35,157 nucleotides of DNA. It comes from Candidatus Cloacimonadota bacterium. Its GTDB lineage: Bacteria; Cloacimonadota; Cloacimonadia; Cloacimonadales; TCS61. Of the stretch, positions 7,301 to 16,503 are shown one piece after another. The stretch lies in NCBI GenBank assembly GCA_023137125.1, contig JAGLPW010000192.1, positions 1 to 35,157 of the forward strand. Reading direction: 5' to 3'. Under the pieces are notes generated by a model. The model saw only the letters and a program-made list of their open reading frames with translations, searched no databases and was not told where the DNA came from. Each line of letters opens with the position of its first letter. Within the stretch, counting starts at the first letter, position 1. A program made the translations under genes and the position numbers.

Positions 7301-10270
7301 ATGAAGAAAATTGTTATTATATTTATTTTATTATTATTATCTATTAGTATATTTGCTACTCAGCAAAATACTTTTGAACTACAACGTTTGTCTGAAAAAT
7401 TTAAACTTGAATATGAACAGAAAAGAGCGGAAGCATATCAGAAAGCTGCTCAAATGAATTGGCCTACTACATTTACAACCGATGAAGGTTCATTTGCAGA
7501 GTTACAGGTTTTAGATGAATTTGGCATGCCGCAATATTACATAACACATAATGCAAACGCAGCGCAAACAATTTCAACTGACGAAGTATATACCGGTGGA
7601 AGCGCAGGTCTTTCATTAGATGGAACCGGTATAGTAGTTCGAGAATGGGATGGTGGAGGTGTTCGTCTTACACATCAAGAATTTGGTGGAAGAGTAACGC
7701 AGGGTGATAGTCCAAGTGGAACTCATTATCATTCTACACATGTAGCTGGAACTATCATGGCTTCCGGTGTAGTAGCTAGTGCAAAAGGAATGGCATACGC
7801 ATGTAGTTTACGAGCTTTTGATTGGAACAGTGACATTTCAGAAATGGCAACAGAAGCCAGTGCCGGTGCATTAATTTCAAATCACTCTTATGGTTATACT
7901 CGTGGTTGGAGTTATGATCCGGGACCACCTAGTTGGTGGTATTGGTATGGTAGTGTTTCTGTAAGTACTACTGAAGATTATTTATTTGGTTTTTATGATA
8001 GCAACTCACAACAACATGATCAGATAGCATATAATGCACCGGATTACCTTATTGTTAAGTCAGCTGGAAATGATCGAAATGATTCACATACAGGTATCCA
8101 TAAATATTGGAATGGTTCCAGTTGGGTTAATTCATCAGCTCCTAGAGATCCAGATGGGCAATACGACTGTATCGGCACAGTTGGTGTTGCAAAAAATATT
8201 CTCACAGTAGGAGCGGTTAATGATATTATTGGTGGCTATTCTCAACCAAGTGATGTGACTATGAGTTCTTTTAGCTCTTGGGGACCTGCAGATGATGGCA
8301 GGATTAAACCTGATATTTCTGCAAATGGTGTGAGCTTATATTCTACCGATGATGATTCTGATACAGATTATACTTCACTTTCCGGTACATCGATGGCAAC
8401 ACCTTCAGTCACAGGTTCTCTTGCCTTATTGCAAGAATATTACATTTCCCAGCACGCTAGTAATGCTAACATGCTTGCAGCAACATTAAAAGGACTTGTA
8501 ATCCACACTGCTGACGAAGCCGGAAGTAATAACGGACCCGATTATGAATTTGGCTGGGGTTTGATGAACACTGAATCTGCTACAAACGTGATCTCGGATA
8601 ACGGTACTACAGATTATATTCTTGAAACTTCTCTTTCAAATGGCGGAAGTTATACTTTAAATTTAAATTCTGATGGTACTACTCCATTAGTTGCTACAAT
8701 TTGTTGGACGGATCCAGCTCATGCAGCTCTAACTCCTGCACTTAATCCAACTACTAAATTGCTTGTTAATGACTTAGATTTAAGAATTACAAAAACCGGT
8801 TCAACTTATTATCCCTGGAAACTTGATGTAGCAAATCCATCCAATGCTGCTACCAATAGTGGTGATAACGACACAGATAATATTGAGAAAGTTGAAATTT
8901 CTAATCCTAGTTCAGATGAATATACAATAACTGTTTCTCATAAGGGAACGTTAAGCTCATCACAAAATTATTCTCTTATAATATCAGGAATTGACTCTAG
9001 TGTTTTAGTCTCTACACCAACTTTCAGTCCTGCCGGTGGGACCTATTCATCAACTCAAAGTGTGACAATTAGTTGTGCTACTTCTGGATCTACGATATAT
9101 TATACAACTGATGGAACGAATCCTACTACTTCATCTAATCTTTACAGCACACCGGTTAGTGTTTCTTCATCTGTAACTTTGAAAGTAAAAGCTTTTCATT
9201 TACTCTGGAGTGATAGTTCAATAGCTTCTGCTACATATGTGTTGAATCAAAGCAGTGGTTCAGGAGACAACTCGGGTGATACTTCTGGTCCTGCTTTAAT
9301 AGATATGCCATTAACAAATATTGATGGTAATTCAGTAAATCCTGATGTTTCAATTGATCCTTTTGGAGATTTGGGTATTACTGTAAATGTTACTGTAACA
9401 GATGAAGTGCAGGGCTCAGTTCCAGTTGCAAATCCTGATAATGTAATAATCTCGTATGATGTAAATATCACAGGTTCAGTAACTGGCGTGAATCTTGTTT
9501 TTGATCTAGAATTTACTGGACTTTCTAGTTTAGACCAAATCCATTGGTTAAATGGAACCAACTGGGAAGTTCCAAATAATGTTAGCTGGAGTACACCAGA
9601 TCATGTAACTTTTGATCTAACCTTATCAGCAGGAAGAGATGGTTCGACCGAGATCATACTCTCTGGCGACAATCCTCTTCCTGTAACTCTTTCATCTTTC
9701 ACGGCTGCATATATTAATGGTTCACCAATTATTAATTGGGTTACGCAATCTGAAACCGATAATATTGGCTGGAATATATATCGTTCCAATTCATATAATT
9801 TTGGACAGGCTTTCATCCTCAATCTTGAGACTATCCCCGGTAACGGAACAACAAGCCAACCTTCATTCTATTCCTATACAGATGAATATGAAGTATTCGA
9901 GAGTTTTACCTACTGGTACTGGTTGGAAAGTATTAGTGGATCCGGTGAAACTGAAAGTTATGGTCCGGTTTCTTTAACTATTCCGTCCGAGGGGAATGAT
10001 ATTCCTGAAATACCACTTGCAACTGAACTGCGTCAGAACTTTCCAAATCCATTTAATCCCAACACACTCATCTCATTTGATATAAAAGAGAATGAAACAG
10101 GAGTTCTCTCGATTTACAATATTATGGGACAGCTTATTGTAACAGAGGAATTTGAAACAGGCAGACATCAGTATGCCTGGGATGCTCGTAATCATGCTTC
10201 AGGGGTGTATCTTTATAAATTGAAAACCAAGTATTATTCAAAGATCATGAAAATGCTGCTGGTGAAATAG
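7301..10270 (+). CDS. Secreted subtilisin-like (S8) serine protease with a chitobiase/beta-hexosaminidase C-terminal-type domain and a T9SS type-A-like sorting domain
   Basis: Catalytic motifs VVREWDGGG (Asp), HYHSTHVAGTI (His), LSGTSMATPS (Ser). FSPAGGTYSSTQSVTISCATSGSTIYYTTDGTNPT matches the CHB_HEX_C type. C-terminus NFPNPFNPNTLISFDI...YAWDARNHASGVYLYKLKTKYYSKIMKMLLVK. Confidence 0.9.
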   Translation: MKKIVIIFILLLLSISIFATQQNTFELQRLSEKFKLEYEQKRAEAYQKAAQMNWPTTFTTDEGSFAELQVLDEFGMPQYYITHNANAAQTISTDEVYTGGSAGLSLDGTGIVVREWDGGGVRLTHQEFGGRVTQGDSPSGTHYHSTHVAGTIMASGVVASAKGMAYACSLRAFDWNSDISEMATEASAGALISNHSYGYTRGWSYDPGPPSWWYWYGSVSVSTTEDYLFGFYDSNSQQHDQIAYNAPDYLIVKSAGNDRNDSHTGIHKYWNGSSWVNSSAPRDPDGQYDCIGTVGVAKNILTVGAVNDIIGGYSQPSDVTMSSFSSWGPADDGRIKPDISANGVSLYSTDDDSDTDYTSLSGTSMATPSVTGSLALLQEYYISQHASNANMLAATLKGLVIHTADEAGSNNGPDYEFGWGLMNTESATNVISDNGTTDYILETSLSNGGSYTLNLNSDGTTPLVATICWTDPAHAALTPALNPTTKLLVNDLDLRITKTGSTYYPWKLDVANPSNAATNSGDNDTDNIEKVEISNPSSDEYTITVSHKGTLSSSQNYSLIISGIDSSVLVSTPTFSPAGGTYSSTQSVTISCATSGSTIYYTTDGTNPTTSSNLYSTPVSVSSSVTLKVKAFHLLWSDSSIASATYVLNQSSGSGDNSGDTSGPALIDMPLTNIDGNSVNPDVSIDPFGDLGITVNVTVTDEVQGSVPVANPDNVIISYDVNITGSVTGVNLVFDLEFTGLSSLDQIHWLNGTNWEVPNNVSWSTPDHVTFDLTLSAGRDGSTEIILSGDNPLPVTLSSFTAAYINGSPIINWVTQSETDNIGWNIYRSNSYNFGQAFILNLETIPGNGTTSQPSFYSYTDEYEVFESFTYWYWLESISGSGETESYGPVSLTIPSEGNDIPEIPLATELRQNFPNPFNPNTLISFDIKENETGVLSIYNIMGQLIVTEEFETGRHQYAWDARNHASGVYLYKLKTKYYSKIMKMLLVK

Positions 10271-10293
10271 ATTAGAAATTTCATATAAAAATA

Positions 10294-10321
10294 AAAGCCT
10301 TCCGAAATCGGAAGGCTTTTT
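10294..10321. terminator. Bidirectional intrinsic terminator between convergent genes
   Basis: aaaagccttccgAAATcggaaggctttt: near-perfect 12-bp stem with A/T flanks, between the subtilase stop and the kdsB stop. Confidence 0.92.
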
Positions 10322-10334
10322 CAATAGAATAATA

Positions 10335-11048
10335 CTATTTTATTAACATTTTCTCTGCTTTTTCCAAATCCTGTGGAGTATCGATTCCAATCCCTCTGTA
10401 AGAAGTGAGAACCATTTTAATTTTATATCCGTTCTCAAGAAGCCTTAACTGTTCAAGTTTTTCAATTTTTTCCAATTTACTTTCGGGTAATTCAACAAAT
10501 TCAAATAGAGTTTTTCTCCTGAAAGCATAAACACCAATATGTTTTAAAAAACCAGCCTTTGGTGATCGAATTGCTGAACGAGAAAAATTAAGAGCATTAT
10601 CATTTTCATCACAAACAACTTTCACCACATTTGGATCTTCAATATCTTTTGTTATCTCATGCATTAATGATGCGACCATAACTTCAGGATCCTTAAAAGC
10701 ATCGATCAATTTTCTTAAGGGTTTTTCAGAAATAAATGGTTCATCACCCTGGACGTTGATTATAACATCAGCATCTTTGCAAGAAGACATCTTGTTACAA
10801 ACCTCTGCTACTCGATCTGTACCGCTTTTATGTTTCTTGCTGGTTAAGGTTACTTTTCCTCCAAATCCATCAACTGCTTCGAAGATGCGCTGATCATCTG
10901 TTCCTACGATAACTTCAGCAAATAATCCACTTTTTTGCGCCTGCTCATAAACATGCTGAATAATGTATTTATTTCCTAATTTTGCCAAAGGCTTTCCAGG
11001 AAAACGCGTAGAATCAAATCTAGCTGGAATTATTGCAATTACTTTCAT
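10335..11048 (-). CDS. kdsB: 3-deoxy-manno-octulosonate cytidylyltransferase (CMP-KDO synthetase)
   Basis: MKVIAIIPARFDSTRFPGKPLAKLGNKYIIQHVYEQA...INVQGDEPFI. The track start at 11084 adds MYRRIEKIIGNK, which is probably not translated. Confidence 0.93.
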   Translation of the reverse strand: MKVIAIIPARFDSTRFPGKPLAKLGNKYIIQHVYEQAQKSGLFAEVIVGTDDQRIFEAVDGFGGKVTLTSKKHKSGTDRVAEVCNKMSSCKDADVIINVQGDEPFISEKPLRKLIDAFKDPEVMVASLMHEITKDIEDPNVVKVVCDENDNALNFSRSAIRSPKAGFLKHIGVYAFRRKTLFEFVELPESKLEKIEKLEQLRLLENGYKIKMVLTSYRGIGIDTPQDLEKAEKMLIK

Positions 11049-11064
11049 TTTATTACCTATTATT

Positions 11065-11225
11065 TTCTCTATTCTTCGATACATCCGGCAGTAGTTGGAT
11101 ACTCAGGATGATAGTTTTTTTCATCTCAATTCTTACGCCGGATCCTTAAGCGAAGCGTTTATTTTGCTTCCTGCTTTTCTACGTTTCCCTTTTAGGAACA
11201 AAGTTCCGTATAAAAGGGAACTGCA
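11065..11225. repeat. Putative remnant of an interspersed REP-like or MITE-like repeat
   Basis: Non-coding gap. On the - strand it contains ...CTATCATCCTGAG...CGGATGTATCGAAGAAT... and a long imperfect palindrome TTCCCTTTTAGGAAC-aaa-GTTCCgtaTAAAAGGGAA at 11185-11220. Composition differs from its surroundings. Confidence 0.4.
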
Positions 11226-11250
11226 AGGGATTCATCTTCAATTGCTGTCA

Positions 11251-12030
11251 TTATTTTATAATTTCCATTTCATGATAAACTTTAAATACTCTTAAATTAT
11301 CTTTCAGCTCAGTCGTAATGTAGCTAGCTTTTAGCTTCATCCTAGAAAGCTTCTCCGAGGTTTCTAAAGCAATTCTTTTTTCTGTGATCTCATCTGTATT
11401 TATTATTGCCGATTGAACCTCTTTCTCAAGATATTTTGCAATATTATATCTTGCTTCAACCGCTGCATTCGTCCAGGCAAGAACTAATGACGATGAACTC
11501 TCAGTCTCATAACAATTTATGGTATTATCAGAAATTTCCAATTTATCTTTCTCAAAGTACTTCGGCATCCTCAGTATGTTTGCTCTTATAAAAGAAGCAT
11601 CTATTTCCCTATTAACGGCAGAGAATAGACCGAAATAATAACCAAGTGCTTCTATGGAATGCACAAGCTCAAGTGAATTATAAATTTGCTCTGTCTTTTG
11701 TGGTGAAGCACTTACATTTAGTTTAAATTCTACAACATTCGATTTGAGAGTGTTATCGCTGGAAATAGCTGCATATTTTTCAATCGTGTAGGATGCATGA
11801 TTTCTGCTTTCCATTACAGCTGCCATTTGTTTTGCCGCTTCCTGCATTTCATCAGAATTCATACTTTTCAAAGAGATTCCAACTACAAAATTATCTGGTG
11901 TATTATAAACCCATTTTGGCAAGGGTGGTATCTCAAGTTTATCCTGCGTTTTCTGTCGATAGATCTCATTATGTGTTGCACAGCCACCTATTATTAATAA
12001 TGATAAGATCAGAATTATTACATTTTTCAT
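11251..12030 (-). CDS. LPP20-like lipoprotein
   Basis: Lipobox MKNVIILILSLLIIGGC, then LPKWVYNTPDNFVVGISLKSMNSDEMQEAAKQMA, resembling the LPP20 family (PxWV...G.g......A...A...A). Confidence 0.6.
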   Translation of the reverse strand: MKNVIILILSLLIIGGCATHNEIYRQKTQDKLEIPPLPKWVYNTPDNFVVGISLKSMNSDEMQEAAKQMAAVMESRNHASYTIEKYAAISSDNTLKSNVVEFKLNVSASPQKTEQIYNSLELVHSIEALGYYFGLFSAVNREIDASFIRANILRMPKYFEKDKLEISDNTINCYETESSSSLVLAWTNAAVEARYNIAKYLEKEVQSAIINTDEITEKRIALETSEKLSRMKLKASYITTELKDNLRVFKVYHEMEIIK

Positions 12031-13874
12031 TTTTTACTCTTCTTTTTTTTATTTTTCTTTAAGTAAACAAGAAGTGAAGTTACGTCAATATGATTTACTC
12101 CCGGGATCCTGGATGCCTGCCCCAAAGAAGTTGGTTTAATTTTATTCAGTTTTTCTCTCGCTTCATAAGCAATCGACTCGATCTTCATATAATCAACATC
12201 TGTTGGAATTGATGAATGCTCCATTTTTTCGAATTTTTCTATCTCTGCCATTTGTCGTTTGATATATCCTTCATATTTGATATTTAAAGAAAGTCTGTTT
12301 TGAATATCTTCAGAAACATCTTCGGGGATTTTATACCCGAATTTTGTGAGATCTTTAAATGTAATTTCCGGTCGCTTTAGAATTTTCTCAAATTTCATTG
12401 GTTCTTTAAGTTTTGGATGTTTACCAGATGCAGTTGCTTTTAAATATTCCATTTCTCGATTGAATATTTTTTTCATCGTTAAAAATTTCTGCCAGCGTAT
12501 ATCACTTACCAAACCTAATTTATAACCGATCGGCATTAATCTTTCATCTGCATTATCCTGACGTAAGAACAGCCTGTATTCAGCGCGGGAAGTAAAAAGT
12601 CGATATGGCTCATTTGTTCCTTTTGTGACCAGATCATCTAAAAGAACACCTAAATATGATTGCGATCTATCAAATATCAATGGGTCTTTTTTATCAAGAG
12701 CGAGAACAGCATTTATTCCTGCAGCAAGCCCTTGAGCTCCTGCTTCTTCATAACCGGAAGTTCCATTGATCTGTCCTGCCAGATATAATCCCGATATTAC
12801 TTTTGTTTCCATGGTTGCTTTTATCTCATCTGGGATCACATAATCATATTCAATAGCATAACCATAACGAATTATGGAAGCTTTGTGCAAACCCGGGATA
12901 GAATGGATCATCTTCTTTTGAATTTCCGGTGGAAGACTATTGGAAGTACCATTTACATAAGCTTCAAATGTATCTGCGCCTTCCGGTTCTATAAAAACAT
13001 GATGCCTGTCTTTTCCGGAAAATTTGACTACTTTATCTTCAATAGATGGACAATATCTTGGTCCTATTCCACTTATATATCCGCCATAAAGCGAAGATTT
13101 CTTAAGATTAGATTCAATTATTCTATGAGTCTCAGGATTAGTGAAAGTAAGATAGCAACTCACATCATTTCGCAAAGTGATATCTCTGTAGTATGAGAAT
13201 CCTTGCGGGTTTTCATCTCCTGGTTGTTCTTCAACCTGATTCATATTCACAGTTCTCAAATCGATTCTAGGTGGAGTACCTGTTTTGAATCTCGCCAGTT
13301 TCAATCCTATATTTGTAAGTGAATCTGATAATTTATTTGAAGCAGGTTCGCCTGCTCTGCCGGCACTAATATTAACGTTACCAATATGAACAAGCCCTTT
13401 TAAAAATGTGCCGTTCGCTAAAATTACTTTTTGGGCAAAATATTCTTCTCCCAGGTTGGAACGTACTCCTTTCACTGTTTTGCTTTCTTTATCCAAGATT
13501 ATCTCATCGATCATTGATTCAACAATATCAAGATTATCCTGGTTTTCTAAGGCATGGTGCATAACGTGTGAGTATTGCATCCGGTCATTCTGTGATCTTG
13601 GTGCCCAAACTGCCGGTCCTTTTTTTCTGTTCAGCATACGGAACTGGATACCGGTAATATCTGCAGCTCTGGCAAGTTCTCCACCCAGTGCATCGATCTC
13701 TCTGGCAAGGTGTCCTTTTGCAGGTCCTCCTACCGAAGGATTGCAACTCATACGTCCGATAGTCTCTATTTTTATCACAAAGATAAGAGTACGTGCACCC
13801 ATTCTGGCGGCAGCAAGTGCCGCTTCTATTCCCGCATGCCCGGCACCAACAACAATTACATCAAATTTATTCAT
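12027..13874 (-). CDS. mnmG: tRNA uridine-5-carboxymethylaminomethyl(34) synthesis enzyme MnmG (GidA)
   Basis: FDVIVVGAGHAGIEAALAAARMG...MSCNPSVGGPAKGHLAREIDALGG...FKTGTPPRI...GLYLAGQINGTSGYEEAGAQGL. Confidence 0.97.
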   Translation of the reverse strand: MNKFDVIVVGAGHAGIEAALAAARMGARTLIFVIKIETIGRMSCNPSVGGPAKGHLAREIDALGGELARAADITGIQFRMLNRKKGPAVWAPRSQNDRMQYSHVMHHALENQDNLDIVESMIDEIILDKESKTVKGVRSNLGEEYFAQKVILANGTFLKGLVHIGNVNISAGRAGEPASNKLSDSLTNIGLKLARFKTGTPPRIDLRTVNMNQVEEQPGDENPQGFSYYRDITLRNDVSCYLTFTNPETHRIIESNLKKSSLYGGYISGIGPRYCPSIEDKVVKFSGKDRHHVFIEPEGADTFEAYVNGTSNSLPPEIQKKMIHSIPGLHKASIIRYGYAIEYDYVIPDEIKATMETKVISGLYLAGQINGTSGYEEAGAQGLAAGINAVLALDKKDPLIFDRSQSYLGVLLDDLVTKGTNEPYRLFTSRAEYRLFLRQDNADERLMPIGYKLGLVSDIRWQKFLTMKKIFNREMEYLKATASGKHPKLKEPMKFEKILKRPEITFKDLTKFGYKIPEDVSEDIQNRLSLNIKYEGYIKRQMAEIEKFEKMEHSSIPTDVDYMKIESIAYEAREKLNKIKPTSLGQASRIPGVNHIDVTSLLVYLKKNKKKKSKK

Positions 13875-13886
13875 AATTTCCTAAAG

Positions 13887-13906
13887 CGGTTCAATTGGCT
13901 GAACCG
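13887..13906 (-). promoter_or_regulatory. Hairpin in the mnmG 5' leader
   Basis: CGGTTCA-ATTGGC-TGAACCG, perfect 7-bp stem, 12 nt upstream of the mnmG ATG and just before the TAGGAA ribosome-binding site. Confidence 0.4.
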
Positions 13907-14115
13907 GATATTAATTCTATTTCTATTAATTTCCAAATGTTGATAATGCTCTTAAGTGTCAAGATAGTTCAAGTTTAGTGCTTTTTTTGATTTGACAAGG
14001 AAACCATAGTTTAAAGTTTAGAAAGTTGATGCTTTATAAGAAGAAAGTATGAATAGAAATTGGTTTAAAGAATGATAATCGATTTAATGAAAAATAATTA
14101 GGAGTTATTTTATAA

Positions 14116-15642
14116 ATGGCTAAGCAAAGAAAAACAGCGATAAATCCAAGAAGAGATGAAGATTATCCAGGCTGGTATCAGGAAGTTGTTAAAGCTGCTG
14201 ATATGGCAGAAAGCAGCGATGTTCGCGGATGTATGGTTATCAAGCCATGGGGTTATGCAATTTGGGAAAATATTCAAAAGAACTTAGATATAATGTTCAA
14301 AGATACGGGACACGTAAATGCATATTTTCCACTTTTTATTCCAAAAAGTTTTTTTGAAAAAGAAGCCGAACATGTAGAAGGCTTTGCTAAAGAATGTGCA
14401 GTTGTTACACATACTAGATTGGAAGATGACGGAAAAGGTGGATTGAAACCTGCTGGGAAATTAACGGAAGAACTTATTGTACGTCCTACCAGTGAAACCA
14501 TTATTGGAGCTTCTTTCAGTAAATGGATAAATTCTTATCGAGATTTGCCTTTGCTTATAAATCAATGGGCAAATGTTGTTAGATGGGAAATGCGAACTCG
14601 ATTATTTCTGCGCACAACTGAATTTTTGTGGCAAGAAGGACACACAGCTCATGAGACCAAGAAAGATGCATTTGAAGAAACTTTTAAAATGTTAAACGTA
14701 TATGCTGATTTCGCAGAGAAATTTCTTGCTATGCCGGTTATTATGGGTGAAAAAACCGAATCCGAAAGATTCCCCGGCGCTTTAAGTACTTATTCTATTG
14801 AAGCAATGATGCAGGATAAAAAAGCTCTTCAGTCAGGTACATCCCACTTCTTAGGATTAAATTTTGCGAAAGCTTCCAATATAAAATTCCAAAATAAAGA
14901 TGGTAAAGAAGAATACGCATGGACTACATCCTGGGGAGTTTCTACAAGGCTTATTGGTGCACTTATTATGGCACACAGTGATGATGATGGTTTAGTGCTC
15001 CCACCAAAAATAGCACCTTCACATCTTGTGATGGTTCCAATTTATAGAACCGATGAAGAGCGTGCAAAAGTTATGACTTTTATTGATGAACTTATCTCAA
15101 AATTAAAGAAATTGAGATACAATGAAGAGAAAATTCGATACCAAATTGATGACCGCGATATGCGTGGTGGAGAAAAACTTTGGGATTGGATAAAAAAAGG
15201 TGTCCCTGTAAGGCTTGAGATCGGACCTCGTGATATTGAGAATAATTCCGTTTTCATGGGAAGAAGAGATAAGGACGCAAAAGATAAAACAGGAATGAAG
15301 GTAGATGATTTTGTGAACAACCTAACGAATATTCTTGATGAAATTCAGCAGAATATCTATGATAAAGCTCTGAGTTTCCGTAATGAGAATACAATAAACA
15401 TTAATGATAAAGATAAATTTTATAAATTCTTTACACCAAAAGATAAGAACAATCCTGAGATCCATGGTGGATTTGCTATGAGCCATTGGTGTGGAAATTC
15501 TGAGTGCGAAGAGAAAATCAAAGATGATTTGAAAGTAACGATCCGCTGCATTCCCATTAATAATAAACAGGAAGAAACAGGAAAATGTATTTACTGCGGG
15601 AAAGAAAGTAAAAAACGCGTGGTTTTCGCGAAGGCATATTAA
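14116..15642 (+). CDS. proS: Prolyl-tRNA synthetase, archaeal/eukaryotic-like (type 3)
   Basis: DYPGWYQEVVKAADMAESSDVRGCMVIKPWGYAIWENIQ...LIVRPTSETIIG...WANVVRWEMRTRLFLRTTEFLWQEGHTAH. C-terminal zinc-type cysteines (WCGNSECEEKI...CIYCGKES). Confidence 0.95.
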   Translation: MAKQRKTAINPRRDEDYPGWYQEVVKAADMAESSDVRGCMVIKPWGYAIWENIQKNLDIMFKDTGHVNAYFPLFIPKSFFEKEAEHVEGFAKECAVVTHTRLEDDGKGGLKPAGKLTEELIVRPTSETIIGASFSKWINSYRDLPLLINQWANVVRWEMRTRLFLRTTEFLWQEGHTAHETKKDAFEETFKMLNVYADFAEKFLAMPVIMGEKTESERFPGALSTYSIEAMMQDKKALQSGTSHFLGLNFAKASNIKFQNKDGKEEYAWTTSWGVSTRLIGALIMAHSDDDGLVLPPKIAPSHLVMVPIYRTDEERAKVMTFIDELISKLKKLRYNEEKIRYQIDDRDMRGGEKLWDWIKKGVPVRLEIGPRDIENNSVFMGRRDKDAKDKTGMKVDDFVNNLTNILDEIQQNIYDKALSFRNENTININDKDKFYKFFTPKDKNNPEIHGGFAMSHWCGNSECEEKIKDDLKVTIRCIPINNKQEETGKCIYCGKESKKRVVFAKAY

Positions 15643-16457
15643 TGGATTTTTATATCAATAAAGGTGACGAAATAGAATTATTCAAGCTTCTCAAAGCCGC
15701 TGGTATATGTGATTATTACAGTGATATCCGTCATTTTATCAAAGATGGCCTTGTGAAAGTGAATGGTGAAATTAACAAACTAAAACATACGATGATACAG
15801 ATTGGTGATCTGGTTGAATATAAAGAATATAAGATAGATATCTTGGAAAGTAGACCAAAAAAAGAACAAAGAGTAGAAAGAGAGCAAATCTCAAAAGAAT
15901 ATAGACCGCCATCTCATCGTGTTCAACACGGAAAATTCAAATCATGGAGACCTAAACCAATTGAATTGGAAAACAAACTTGAAAACGAGATTCACACAAT
16001 ATCACAAAAATTACACGAAAAAATGCTGTATAAAAAGCTCACTCTATCACTTGCAGAATCATGTACAGGTGGGATGATACAAGAGATGATCACATCAAAT
16101 TCAGGTGCATCAGAATATTTCATGGGTGGAGTTGTAAGTTATTCAAATCAGGCAAAAATTAATGTTCTAAATGTTAAACCGGAAATAATTAATAAATTTG
16201 GTGCTGTATCCAAAGAGACTGCAATAGAGATGGTTAAGGGTGCAAAAGCACTTTTTAAAACAACTATTTCTGCCTCTATCACGGGTATTGCAGGTCCATC
16301 GGGTGGAACTCTAGAAAAGCCTGTCGGAACTATCTATCTTGCCGTTTCTATTCATGATAAAATAATCAGCAGGAAACTATCCCTCTCGGGAAATCGAGAA
16401 AATATTAGAAAAAAATCAGTTTTAATATTATTTAAACTGCTTTTAGAAAATATATAG
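15642..16457 (+). CDS. S4 RNA-binding-like domain fused to a CinA C-terminal (nicotinamide-nucleotide amidase-type) domain
   Basis: N-terminus IELFKLLKAAGICDYYSDIRHFIKDGLVKVNGEINKLKHTMIQIGDLVEY (S4/YaaA-YbcJ-like). C-terminus LSLAESCTGGMIQEMIT...GGVVSYSNQAKINVL...GAVSKETA...ASITGIAGPSGGTLEKPVGTIYLAV (CinA-C). Confidence 0.85.
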   Translation: MDFYINKGDEIELFKLLKAAGICDYYSDIRHFIKDGLVKVNGEINKLKHTMIQIGDLVEYKEYKIDILESRPKKEQRVEREQISKEYRPPSHRVQHGKFKSWRPKPIELENKLENEIHTISQKLHEKMLYKKLTLSLAESCTGGMIQEMITSNSGASEYFMGGVVSYSNQAKINVLNVKPEIINKFGAVSKETAIEMVKGAKALFKTTISASITGIAGPSGGTLEKPVGTIYLAVSIHDKIISRKLSLSGNRENIRKKSVLILFKLLLENI

Positions 16458-16503
16458 TTCTTGCCAAAAAATATTAATCACTTGTTTTTAACTTAAACTA
16501 AAT

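Noticed and set aside
11095-11295. 66-aa + ORF in the kdsB-lipoprotein gap
   Set aside because: It spans the palindromic repeat-like region and overlaps the lipoprotein 3' end. More likely a chance ORF across a repeat remnant than a gene.
13408-13884. 158-aa + ORF opposite mnmG
   Set aside because: Antisense to one of the most conserved parts of MnmG; no supporting RBS or domain.
13907-14115. tRNA, riboswitch or T-box leader upstream of proS
   Set aside because: The gap is AT-rich with no cloverleaf, T-box or known aptamer core visible. Only weak TTGACA-like boxes on both strands.
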